Below, one piece after another: positions 7,209 to 13,816 of a stretch of 14,665 nt of DNA (position 1 is its first letter; every line of letters starts with the position of its first letter). The position numbers were made by a program, and so were the translations under genes. The DNA lies in NCBI GenBank assembly GCA_965368765.1, contig CBDUOF010000106.1, positions 1 through 14,665 on the forward strand. Reading direction: 5' to 3'. Below the pieces are notes generated by a model. It saw nothing but the letters and a program-made list of their open reading frames with translations, did no database searches and had not been told where the DNA came from. Source of the DNA: Leptofilum sp965368765 (GTDB lineage: Bacteria > Chloroflexota > Anaerolineae > Promineifilales > Promineifilaceae).

Positions 7209-8468
7209 CTATCTGTCCCGAATAAAAGCAGCCCCGCTTAGGCTGAGTTGTTGGCGGCGTGACGGCCGTTTTTCGGCCGTCAGGTTTTGCAAATGAGCGG
7301 CTAAATCTTCCAGGCTGGCCAAATTATGAACCGGCAAAAAGTCATCAATGTACGGCAGCGACGCCTGCATCCCCCGCGTCAGCGGCTCGTACTGCGCCGA
7401 GCCCAACAGCGGATTCAGCCAAACGAGGCGATGACAGCTGCGCTGCAAACGGCCGATTTCTTGCTTAAGCAGGTCCGGGTCTCCCCGATCCCAGCCGTCA
7501 CTGATGAGCAGCACCACCGCACCACGTCCTAGCACACGCCGTCCCCATGAAAAATTAAATGTTTTTAGCGCATCGCCAATCCGCGTGCCGCCAGACCAAT
7601 CTGACACCTCGCGTGAAACCTCCTCGAGCGCGCGGTCAATCTCCCGACCACGCAGCTGACGGGAGATGCGCGTCAGGTGGGTGCTAAAGACAAACGCCTC
7701 CACCTCTTGTTCAAGCCCTTTGGCCAGGCCATAAATAAAGTGCAGCAACAGTCGAGAATATCGCTCCATCGAGCCGCTAACATCGGCGATGACGATAAGC
7801 GGACGTGGCTTGTACTTAATCTGGCGGCTGGGCCACTCGATGAGTTCGCCGCCGTAGCGTAGATTGCGCCGCAGGCTGCGCCGTAAATCGAGTCGTCGTC
7901 CGCGCCCAGATCGCTGCCGCCGGGTGCGCCGCAGCCCCAATTCCCACACCATTTGCGCCATGAACCGCTTCACTGCCTGCATCTCTTCCTGCGTCAAGTC
8001 GCCAAAATCCATGCGGTGCAGCCTTTCGCGCGTGCTGTAAGTGCGCGTCACCTCAATAAGGTGCTGGACCTCGTCGTCCCCTGCATCTTCCTGGCTGCCG
8101 GTGGATTGTTCCGGCTCTTTAAGCGGTGGGGTGGTGATAATGGGATTGTTTTCCGGGGCCTCTGGGCGGAATTTCAAGAGATCATCGAAGATGGTTTTCT
8201 GGCGAGGCGCGCGCCAGAACAGCTCAAATGCCTGCTCAAACAGGGGTAAATCATCTCGGTCATGTACCAGCAGGCTCCGGGCCGTGTAGAAAAAATCTGA
8301 CTTACGCGCCAAATTGACGTGCGCCATGGCCTGAACCAAATCAATCATGCGACCAGGGTTCACATCCATGCCCAGGGTGCGGAGCAAACGGCCGAATAAG
8401 ATAAGGTTGTGGAGAAGATAGTGGTTAGTCACCGATGGAATGTCACCTGTAACCAGGTAATTGATCAA
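7209..8468 (-). CDS. CoxE-like VWA domain protein
   Basis: CoxE-type VWA proteins work with the CoxD AAA+ ATPase in post-translational assembly of the molybdenum/copper CO dehydrogenase centre or related sites. This protein has up to 419 residues. The N-terminal half (about 15-100) has LFGRLLRTLGMDVNPGR and FEQAFELFWR, as in CoxE proteins. A variable Pro/Glu-rich linker (105-135) and a very basic stretch (about 180-205, many Arg) follow. The VWA domain begins with IADVSGSM; its MIDAS residues are D229, S231 and S233, then T295 in SGGTRIGD and D324 in ISDGWDRGD. LVWLNPLLG at 348-356 is also family-like. The furthest start is TTG at 8468, which lies in a perfect palindrome shared with the end of coxD. 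A GTG 12 codons further in (codon 13), with AGGTG about ten bases before it, is an alternative. The coxD-like stop is 8 bp upstream. Identification is firm; the start is uncertain. Confidence 0.87.
   Translation of the reverse strand: MINYLVTGDIPSVTNHYLLHNLILFGRLLRTLGMDVNPGRMIDLVQAMAHVNLARKSDFFYTARSLLVHDRDDLPLFEQAFELFWRAPRQKTIFDDLLKFRPEAPENNPIITTPPLKEPEQSTGSQEDAGDDEVQHLIEVTRTYSTRERLHRMDFGDLTQEEMQAVKRFMAQMVWELGLRRTRRQRSGRGRRLDLRRSLRRNLRYGGELIEWPSRQIKYKPRPLIVIADVSGSMERYSRLLLHFIYGLAKGLEQEVEAFVFSTHLTRISRQLRGREIDRALEEVSREVSDWSGGTRIGDALKTFNFSWGRRVLGRGAVVLLISDGWDRGDPDLLKQEIGRLQRSCHRLVWLNPLLGSAQYEPLTRGMQASLPYIDDFLPVHNLASLEDLAAHLQNLTAEKRPSRRQQLSLSGAAFIRDR
7261..7281. repeat. Head-to-head pair of ACGGCCGT palindromes forming a hairpin
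   Basis: GACGGCCG (7261-7268), TTTTT (7269-7273) and CGGCCGTC (7274-7281) make a perfect 8-bp GC-rich stem with a five-base loop. It lies inside the 3' end of the CoxE-like gene, about 50 bp before its stop, and is translated as TAEKRPS. It could protect the mRNA end or slow transcription. Confidence 0.6.
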
Positions 8469-8475
8469 TTACCTG
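8454..8475. promoter_or_regulatory. Perfect 22-bp palindrome over the coxD/coxE junction
   Basis: The arms CAGGTAATT (8454-8462) and AATTACCTG (8467-8475) flank GATC, and the whole 22 bp equals its own reverse complement. On the minus strand it begins one base after the TAA stop of the CoxD-like gene (8477-8479). It contains both an AGG ribosome-site-like element and the TTG start at 8468. In RNA it can fold into a 9-bp hairpin that hides that start. A ribosome stopping at the coxD stop would open it, so coupled translation is a natural reading. A dimeric DNA-binding site is the alternative. Confidence 0.6.
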
Positions 8476-8476
8476 A

Positions 8477-9364
8477 TTATGCATTTGCTTTGACCCGATC
8501 CAAAATTTGCCTGGCCGTTTCGCCATTGACTTTCTCAATATCGTCCTGGTATTTCAGGATAACCCCCAACGTATTTTCCACGACCTGCAGATCGAGCGCC
8601 TGAGCATCCAGGGCGACGAGCGCGGCTGTCCAGTCCAGCGTTTCGGCCACGCCAGGGATTTTATACAGGTCTTGCTGGCGCAGCTCCTGAATGAAGCTGG
8701 TGACCTGCTCGGCAAGTTGGTTGGCGGCCTGGGGCAGCTTGGCTCGTACAATATCATACTCTTTGTCGAAGCTTGGATAATCGATCCAGTAGTAGAGGCA
8801 GCGCCGTTTGAGTGCGTCGTGCACTTCGCGCGTGCGGTTGGAGGTGAGAACAACGATGGGGGGCTGTACTGCCTTTATCGTGCCAATTTCGGGGATGGTG
8901 ATCTGAAATTCGGAGAGGATTTCCAGCAGAAACGCTTCGAACTCTTCATCGCTGCGGTCAATCTCGTCGATGAGGAGGACGGGCGGCTGGGTTTTGCTAT
9001 GCGCGATGGCCTGGAGTAACGGCCGTTCCAATAAATATTCCTTGCCAAACAACTCCGCCTCGGTTGCTTTTTCGCCACGCGATTCCAGCAGGCGAATGTG
9101 AAGCATTTGCCGGGTATAGTTCCATTCGTAGACCGCCTGATTCACGTCCAACCCTTCGTAGCATTGGAGACGAATCAGTTCGGTGTCCAGAAGTTTGGCC
9201 ATTACCTTGGCGACCTCAGTTTTGCCAACGCCGGGTTCACCTTCTAAAAATAGAGGTCTTTGTAATTTAAGTGCCAGGTAAACGGCCGTTGCCAGGCCCC
9301 GGTCCGCCACGTAGTTTTGTTGGCGCAGTGCGTCTTGAAGCTGGTCGATGGAATCAATTTGCAT
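8477..9364 (-). CDS. CoxD-like MoxR-family AAA+ ATPase
   Basis: MoxR/CoxD ATPases act as chaperones; CoxD is needed to mature the CO dehydrogenase active site, together with CoxE and CoxF. This 295-residue protein has Walker A GEPGVGKT (42-49), Walker B VLLIDEID (129-136) and sensor-1 LTSNRTREVHDALKRRC (173-189) with likely arginine fingers. LQCYEGLDVNQAVYEWNY (66-83) is typical of the CoxD branch rather than of general MoxR. The small helical domain covers about 195-295. ATG 9364 has AAGGAG at 9370-9375, five bases away. It is the first gene of a minus-strand row with CoxE-like, Nth and XdhC-like genes; a possible promoter lies at 9398-9406. The palindrome AACGGCCGTT occurs twice in this gene (9018, 9281) and once just upstream (9411). 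Family call secure; the exact client is inferred. Confidence 0.9.
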   Translation of the reverse strand: MQIDSIDQLQDALRQQNYVADRGLATAVYLALKLQRPLFLEGEPGVGKTEVAKVMAKLLDTELIRLQCYEGLDVNQAVYEWNYTRQMLHIRLLESRGEKATEAELFGKEYLLERPLLQAIAHSKTQPPVLLIDEIDRSDEEFEAFLLEILSEFQITIPEIGTIKAVQPPIVVLTSNRTREVHDALKRRCLYYWIDYPSFDKEYDIVRAKLPQAANQLAEQVTSFIQELRQQDLYKIPGVAETLDWTAALVALDAQALDLQVVENTLGVILKYQDDIEKVNGETARQILDRVKANA

Positions 9365-9397
9365 GGGGTCTCCTTGCCCTGGTTGCTTGTTGAGACT

Positions 9398-9406
9398 ATT
9401 TTAGCA
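9398..9406 (-). promoter_or_regulatory. Candidate extended -10 promoter for the coxD-like operon
   Basis: Read on the minus strand, TGCTAAAAT (9406-9398) fits an extended -10 element (TGn plus TAAAAT) about 35 bases before the ATG at 9364. There is no good -35. The palindrome AACGGCCGTT (9411-9420) ends seven bases upstream of the -10, where a -35/spacer would lie. Confidence 0.4.
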
Positions 9407-9410
9407 AGAA

Positions 9411-9420
9411 AACGGCCGTT
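9411..9420. repeat. Intergenic copy of the iterated palindrome AACGGCCGTT
   Basis: This is one of three intergenic copies of the 10-bp palindrome; the others are at 10397-10406 and 13925-13934. Genic 10-mer copies start at 803, 4816, 5702, 6266, 9018, 9281, 10197 and 12247. The 8-mer core ACGGCCGT occurs 20 times in the window by hand count, where composition alone predicts well under one. Confidence 0.9.
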
Positions 9421-9443
9421 GCCACATGGTTGGTGGTCGGCGG

Positions 9444-9464
9444 GTAATCAGTAAGTCAGTAATC
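9444..9464. repeat. Short direct repeat TCAGTAA/GTAATC in the spacer after the SDR gene
   Basis: TCAGTAA occurs at 9448-9454 and 9456-9462, and GTAATC at 9444-9449 and 9459-9464. This short tandem-like patch lies between the SDR stop and the coxD promoter region. No function is evident. Confidence 0.4.
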
Positions 9465-9509
9465 GGATGACTCTAATGCCTACCTCGTGGTTAACTTGTC
9501 ATGCGGTGG

Positions 9510-10265
9510 TTACTGTGCCGTCAATCCGCCATCGACCGTCAGGGCAGCACCGTTGGTAAAAGAAGAAGCATCACTGGCCAGCCAGAGGACGGCTTCAGCC
9601 ACTTCATGCGTTTCACCGAGACGGCGGCTGGGGTTGTTCATGAGGGCCCCTTGCTCCAGCTGGGGCAGCTGCTCAATGGCCCGTTCGACCATCGCGGTGC
9701 GAATAACGGCGGGGCAGACGGCGTTGACCCGAATGCCTTTGCGGGCGTATTCCACAGCGGCAGTGCGGGTTAGCCCCACCACGGCGTGTTTGCTGGCGGC
9801 GTAGGCGGGCATGGAGTGCGCCCCAATTAGCCCGGCCACGGAGGCGGCGTTGATAATGGTCCCTCCACCTTGCAAGAGCATTTGCTGAAGTTCATATTTC
9901 ATACATAGCCAGACGCCCTTGACGTTGACGGCCATGATTTGGTCGAAATCGGCTTCAGTGACGTCGGCGGTGCGCACGGGGGTACCTTCGATGCCGGCGT
10001 TGTTGAAAGCGATATCGAGACGGCCGTATCGCCCCACCACCGCATTCACCATATGTTCCACCTGGCTCGCCTGCGACACATCCACCTGTACAAAAAAGGC
10101 TTCGCCGCCTTGCTTAGCGATCATCTCCACAGTTTCCTGTCCGCCAACGGGATTGATGTCGGCAATGGCGACTTTGGCACCGTGTTTGGCAAAGAGAACG
10201 GCCGTTTCCCGGCCAATACCAGAGCCACCGCCGGTGATGAGGGCAATTTTACCGTCTAGCTGCAT
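9510..10265 (-). CDS. Classical short-chain dehydrogenase/reductase (SDR), NAD-type
   Basis: This 251-residue protein is a classical SDR that oxidises or reduces an alcohol/ketone pair with a nicotinamide cofactor in the cytoplasm. From the chosen ATG it has the cofactor motif TGGGSGIG (11-18), D36 at the end of the second strand (NAD preferred over NADP), NNAG (88-91), and the catalytic set N114, S142, Y155 and K159 (YAASK). It ends with LTVDGGLTAQ, as the family does. The start is ATG 10265, because GGAGG at 10271-10275 sits five bases upstream; the longer frame to TTG 10277 would run through that site. The gene is divergent from a Rieske oxygenase, so the pair may act on one aromatic, terpenoid or steroid-like substrate: the oxygenase adds a hydroxyl and the SDR oxidises it. 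The substrate cannot be read from sequence. Confidence 0.92.
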   Translation of the reverse strand: MQLDGKIALITGGGSGIGRETAVLFAKHGAKVAIADINPVGGQETVEMIAKQGGEAFFVQVDVSQASQVEHMVNAVVGRYGRLDIAFNNAGIEGTPVRTADVTEADFDQIMAVNVKGVWLCMKYELQQMLLQGGGTIINAASVAGLIGAHSMPAYAASKHAVVGLTRTAAVEYARKGIRVNAVCPAVIRTAMVERAIEQLPQLEQGALMNNPSRRLGETHEVAEAVLWLASDASSFTNGAALTVDGGLTAQ

Positions 10266-10656
10266 AGGAACCTCCAAAGTGTGGAAAATAGATGCAACGA
10301 AGTTTTACCGTAAAGCAAAAAACGAGCAATAAAAGGGGCACTCTGGATCGCCTACTTCCCGCTGCTGAGCCCCCAATTTTAGCATAATCAGCAAGGAACG
10401 GCCGTTTCCTCATCTGAACCCTTGCCGTTAACCCCACAAGCCACTCAAGCAAGGAAAGCCGCAAGTGGCCCGCCTTGCCACAGCAGCGGGACAGCTAAAG
10501 CGTGTGCAGTGGCAGAATAACAGCAGAGATGATAGGATGACAGCCAAGCTGCGTTTTCCGTGAATTTAGGAGACAACGCGCCCCGCTGCGCACCAGCAAA
10601 TGAATGAAAATCGTGGTTCGGATTGTCAATCCAAATTGCATTGGAGAATAAGGGAA
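10266..10656. promoter_or_regulatory. Divergent spacer between SDR and Rieske genes
   Basis: This is about 390 bp with no convincing gene. It holds the palindrome AACGGCCGTT (10397-10406) and, on the minus strand, a possible extended -10 TGCTAAAAT (10384-10376) for the SDR. It also holds inverted repeats GTGGC (10465-10469)/GCCAC (10477-10481) and GGATT (10620-10624)/AATCC (10628-10632) just ahead of the Rieske ribosome site. No regulator gene is adjacent. Confidence 0.45.
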
Positions 10657-11670
10657 ATGTCAAAATTTGCCGAGAAATTATTCAATTGTTGGCATCCCGT
10701 GGCCTATGCGCGGGAGGTTGCCGCTGATGCTCCCCACGGGACAAAGCTCTTGGATGAACACCTGGTCATCTGGCGGACGTCTGACGGCAAGCCGCAGGCG
10801 ATGCAAGATTTGTGCATCCATCGCGGCACGGCGCTGTCACTCGGCTGGCTCAAAGATGACTGCATCGTCTGCCCATACCACGCTTGGCAGTACAACGCTG
10901 ACGGTGCCTGTGTCAAAATCCCTCAGAAGGAAGGGCTTTCTATCCCAACAAAAGCACGCATCAAGACCTATCATTGTCAAGAACGGTATGGGTTGATTTG
11001 GGTGGCGCTGGACGAGCCGATTTATGCGCTGCCTGAAATCCCTGAATTTGAGAATGACAAATGGAAGCTCGTCGAGACGGGTCCATTTAATTGGCAAAGC
11101 GATGCCTCACGGCAGGTCGAGAACTTTACTGACTTTGGCCATTTTCCGTGGGTGCATCCAGGCTTGTTGGGCGATCCAGAACGGCCGATTGTACCCAACT
11201 ATAGCGTTGAAGTTCGTGATCATGTGCTGCACTACAGCGTTGTGCGCCCCGAAGCGACCAACAGCGACGATTTTCCCATCTTTGCCAATGAGGAAGTTGT
11301 CAAGCCGGAACGCGTTAGCCGCTACGAACTGCATCTGCCTTACACCATTGCGCTGCGCTTGGGCTGGGGTGGGGCAAAGGGCATGGTTTACTTCTTTGTC
11401 TCGCAGCCGATTGGCGAGAAACAGTGTCGCGGCTACTGTATTATCGGCCGTAATTATGACCTCGATCAGCCCGATGCCGTTCTGCAAGCCTTTGAAGACA
11501 CCATTTTTGATCAAGACAAGCGCGTTGTTGAATCGCAACGGCCTGAACAAGTACCCTTTGACTTGGCCGACGAGCTGCATCTCAAATTTGATGCCGTGGC
11601 CATCAATTACCGCCGCGCCATGCAGCAGCAGGGCCTTGATTATTATCACTACCTCGATGTTGTGGAATAG
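10657..11670 (+). CDS. Rieske non-heme iron oxygenase, alpha subunit (VanA-like)
   Basis: This protein has about 337 residues. Rieske oxygenases use a 2Fe-2S centre to feed electrons to a mononuclear iron that activates O2 for hydroxylation or demethylation. The Rieske motif is CIH near 53-55 and CPYH near 72-75, the C-x-H-x16-C-x2-H form. The iron site is NFTDFGHFPWVH, with D159, H162 and H167. A later acidic residue in IFDQDKRVVESQRPE (D287) is the likely third ligand, as in VanA and dicamba monooxygenase. I prefer ATG 10657, with GGAG (10643-10646) and AGGG (10651-10654) upstream. An in-frame ATG at 10600 would add 19 residues of ordinary sequence with no good ribosome site. No ferredoxin or reductase gene is adjacent, so electrons come from another locus. 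It may pair with the divergent SDR. Confidence 0.9.
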   Translation: MSKFAEKLFNCWHPVAYAREVAADAPHGTKLLDEHLVIWRTSDGKPQAMQDLCIHRGTALSLGWLKDDCIVCPYHAWQYNADGACVKIPQKEGLSIPTKARIKTYHCQERYGLIWVALDEPIYALPEIPEFENDKWKLVETGPFNWQSDASRQVENFTDFGHFPWVHPGLLGDPERPIVPNYSVEVRDHVLHYSVVRPEATNSDDFPIFANEEVVKPERVSRYELHLPYTIALRLGWGGAKGMVYFFVSQPIGEKQCRGYCIIGRNYDLDQPDAVLQAFEDTIFDQDKRVVESQRPEQVPFDLADELHLKFDAVAINYRRAMQQQGLDYYHYLDVVE

Positions 11671-11787
11671 CGTCCACGAACCCAGCTGTCAACTAAGTGA
11701 CCGCTTACAAATAGCTTCCCTTTTTTGAGGGTGACGGTCAGGCGATCACAGAGATTTTAATGATTTCTCTGCGGCCTCTGCGGTGAT
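11671..11787. terminator. Convergent spacer with inverted repeats and a CTCTGCGG tandem
   Basis: The Rieske gene ends here and the thioredoxin-like gene ends from the other side. The spacer holds TGACCG (11698-11703)/CGGTCA (11735-11740) with a T6 run between, and CAGAGA (11749-11754)/TCTCTG (11766-11771). CTCTGCGG is repeated at 11767-11774 and 11776-11783. CCTCTGC (11775-11781) also pairs with GCAGAGG (11796-11802) across the stop at 11788. Termination from both sides is likely; no stem is followed by a clean U-run. Confidence 0.4.
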
Positions 11788-12378
11788 TTATTGCAGCAGA
11801 GGCAGGACGATCTCTTCCAGTTCGCGCTCGCTGATTTCGCCCGTTTGCACATGCTGGATGACGCCGCTGCGGTCGATGATGAAAGTGGTGGGGAAGCTGC
11901 GCGTGCTGTACTGCTGGGCCACTCGACCATCGCCATCCAGCAGCACGGGGAAGGTAAAGTTGTTGAGTTGAACAAACGGCCGTACCGTTGCCGCACTTTC
12001 CTCTTCATTGATCGCCAAAATAACGACCCCTTCATCTTTGTAGGCTTCGTAAAAACGGTTCAGCCCCGGCATTTCAGCCCGGCAGGGTGGGCACCATGTC
12101 GCCCAAAAATTCATGATCACGACATCCCCGTCATAATCCGACAGGGCAATTCCTTCTGCATCCAGTGCAGCCAGGGCAAAATTGGTGGCCGTTCCGCCTT
12201 TTTGGGCCAGGGCAGGGGCACCGTAGCTATTGGTGGTGGGTTGGGGAACGGCCGTTTTTAGACTCATCCAGGTAAGGCTGGCCACGCCGCCTAAAATCAA
12301 GGTCAGCGCAAAGGCCAGCATTATTTTGCTTTGCCGCGCGACCTTTTGCCGCCGTACGCTAGAGTCAGAATTTGACAT
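11788..12378 (-). CDS. Membrane-anchored TlpA/ResA-like thiol-disulfide protein
   Basis: This 196-residue protein has a basic start (VRRQKVARQSK) and one hydrophobic segment at about 19-38, so it is either anchored with its domain outside or cleaved. The thioredoxin-like domain begins near residue 62. It has NFWATWCPPCRAEMP with the redox pair C96 and C99, a downstream Glu (E102), and the cis-Pro in SFPTTFIID (P163). The central insert EAYKDEGVVILAINEEES and the order of strands fit the TlpA/ResA/DsbE group, which reduces disulfides in apocytochromes or other exported proteins. The partner is unknown, since no cytochrome maturation gene is in the window. ATG 12378 has GGAG at 12386-12389, seven bases away. 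The tryptophanase gene lies 67 bp upstream on the same strand, so they may share a transcript, though a functional link is not obvious. Confidence 0.88.
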   Translation of the reverse strand: MSNSDSSVRRQKVARQSKIMLAFALTLILGGVASLTWMSLKTAVPQPTTNSYGAPALAQKGGTATNFALAALDAEGIALSDYDGDVVIMNFWATWCPPCRAEMPGLNRFYEAYKDEGVVILAINEEESAATVRPFVQLNNFTFPVLLDGDGRVAQQYSTRSFPTTFIIDRSGVIQHVQTGEISERELEEIVLPLLQ

Positions 12379-12445
12379 AAAATTACTCCGTTTCGTTGCT
12401 GTAAAGTCTCATCTTCTTAGATGCAGTAGGCAGAAATAGGTAACA

Positions 12446-13816
12446 TTAAACTGGTGACATCTTCGCCGAAAAGTGACGCAAAACGGGTGGGGCCTCCACA
12501 ATGCGCACCCCACTTATGTCTGCCTTGATGCTGTTGACATAAAGCAGTACTTCCGCCAGATAATCGACGTGGCTTTGGGTGTAAACCCGGCGCGGGAAAG
12601 CCAGGCGCACCAGCTCCATGGCTGCCGGTTTCTCGCTGCCGTCTGGCTGATGGCCAAACATCACGGAGCCAATTTCTACGGAACGAATACCGCCTTCCAG
12701 ATAGAGTGCCAGCGACAGCGCCCAGGCCGGATATTCGTTTTGGGGAATGTGCGGCAGCATCCCCTTGGCGTCTATATAGATAGCGTGGCCCCCTGGCGGT
12801 TGCACAATCGGGATGCCGTTGGCGGTGAGGATATCGCCCAAATAGGCCACGGTGCGGATACGGTAATTTAGATAATCTTCGTGCAGCACCTCTTCCAGCC
12901 CCACGGCAATTGCTTCCAAATCATAGCCAGCCAGGCCGCCGTAGGTGGGGAAGCCTTCTGTCAGGATGAGCATCGTTTTGCATTGTTCGGCCAGGGCGTC
13001 GTCGTTGAGGGCCAAAAAGCCGCCGATATTGGCCATGCCGTCTTTTTTGGCGCTCATCGTCGCGCCATCGACGTAGCTGAACATCTCCTGGGCAATTTCC
13101 AGCGGCGTCGTGTCAGCATACCCTTCTTCACGGGTTTTGATAAACCAGGCATTTTCGGCAAAGCGGCAGCAGTCGAGGAAGAGGGGGATGTTGTGGCGGT
13201 GGCAAATTTGGCTGGCCGCGCGAATATTGGCCATGCTCACGGGCTGTCCACCGCCAGAGTTGTTGGTCACGGTGATCATCGCCAGCGGCACTTTACCCGG
13301 ATTTTCCACGATGGTTCTTTCCAGGGCTTCTAAATCGATGTTACCTTTGAAGGGCAGAATGGTGGCCGGATTGCGCCCTTCCGGGATGGGTATGTCTAGC
13401 GCCGTGGCGCCACGATATTCGGTGTTGGCGCGGGTGGTGTCGAAGTGGGTGTTGTTGGGCACGATGTCGCCAGGCTGGAGCGCCGCGCCGAACAGAATGC
13501 GCTCGGCAGCGCGCCCCTGGTGGGTGGGAATGACGTGTTTGAGATGGGTGATGTTTTGCACGGCCGTTTCAAACTTATAAAACGATTTGGCCCCGGCATA
13601 CGACTCATCCCCCAGCATCATGCCCGCCCATTGGGCGGAAGACATGGCCCCAGTGCCGGAATCGGTTAGCAGATCGATAAGAACATCTTCGGCCTTGAGT
13701 AAGAAAAGATTGTAATGGGCTTCAGCCAGCAATCGTTCCCGCTCCTCACGGGTGGTTTGCCGGATGGGCTCCACGGTTTTAATGCGAAACGGTTCGATAA
13801 TGGTTTTGAACTGCAT
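12446..13816 (-). CDS. tnaA: Tryptophanase (PLP-dependent tryptophan indole-lyase)
   Basis: Tryptophanase splits L-tryptophan into indole, pyruvate and ammonia using pyridoxal phosphate. This 456-residue protein aligns by eye over its whole length with TnaA and tyrosine phenol-lyase: EPFRIKTVEPI at the start, LIDLLTDSGTGAMS (47-59), PTHQGRAAE (97-105), GGGQPVSMAN (188-197), FLDCCRFAEN (213-222) with D215 and R218, and MSAKKDG (254-260). K258 is the likely PLP lysine. Two specificity positions favour tryptophanase over tyrosine phenol-lyase: HFDTT with D126 where tyrosine phenol-lyase has Thr, and VLRHFSAK with H448 where it has Phe. ATG 13816 has GGAGG at 13823-13827, six bases away. No TnaC-like leader peptide or TnaB permease is evident. 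Indole may serve as a signal, or tryptophan as a carbon and nitrogen source. Confidence 0.93.
   Translation of the reverse strand: MQFKTIIEPFRIKTVEPIRQTTREERERLLAEAHYNLFLLKAEDVLIDLLTDSGTGAMSSAQWAGMMLGDESYAGAKSFYKFETAVQNITHLKHVIPTHQGRAAERILFGAALQPGDIVPNNTHFDTTRANTEYRGATALDIPIPEGRNPATILPFKGNIDLEALERTIVENPGKVPLAMITVTNNSGGGQPVSMANIRAASQICHRHNIPLFLDCCRFAENAWFIKTREEGYADTTPLEIAQEMFSYVDGATMSAKKDGMANIGGFLALNDDALAEQCKTMLILTEGFPTYGGLAGYDLEAIAVGLEEVLHEDYLNYRIRTVAYLGDILTANGIPIVQPPGGHAIYIDAKGMLPHIPQNEYPAWALSLALYLEGGIRSVEIGSVMFGHQPDGSEKPAAMELVRLAFPRRVYTQSHVDYLAEVLLYVNSIKADISGVRIVEAPPVLRHFSAKMSPV

Noticed and set aside
5444..9364. A complete CO dehydrogenase operon
   Set aside because: No molybdopterin-binding large subunit, FAD medium subunit or 2Fe-2S small subunit is encoded in the window.
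10266..10277. Four-residue extension of the SDR from TTG 10277
   Set aside because: It would place the GGAGG ribosome site inside the coding sequence; ATG 10265 is correctly spaced.
10600..10656. 19-codon N-terminal extension of the Rieske protein from ATG 10600
   Set aside because: There is no good ribosome site, while ATG 10657 has one and gives the usual N-terminus.
11107..11649. Minus-strand open frame of 180 codons inside the Rieske gene
   Set aside because: The Rieske motifs on the plus strand are complete, and the antisense frame has no recognisable features.
13110..13580. Plus-strand open frame of 156 codons opposite tnaA
   Set aside because: It is the mirror of a well-conserved tryptophanase; its residues are explained by the other strand.
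12446..13816. Tyrosine phenol-lyase as the identity, since 456 residues matches that enzyme's length
   Set aside because: D126 after Phe and H448 match tryptophanase rather than the Thr and Phe of tyrosine phenol-lyase.
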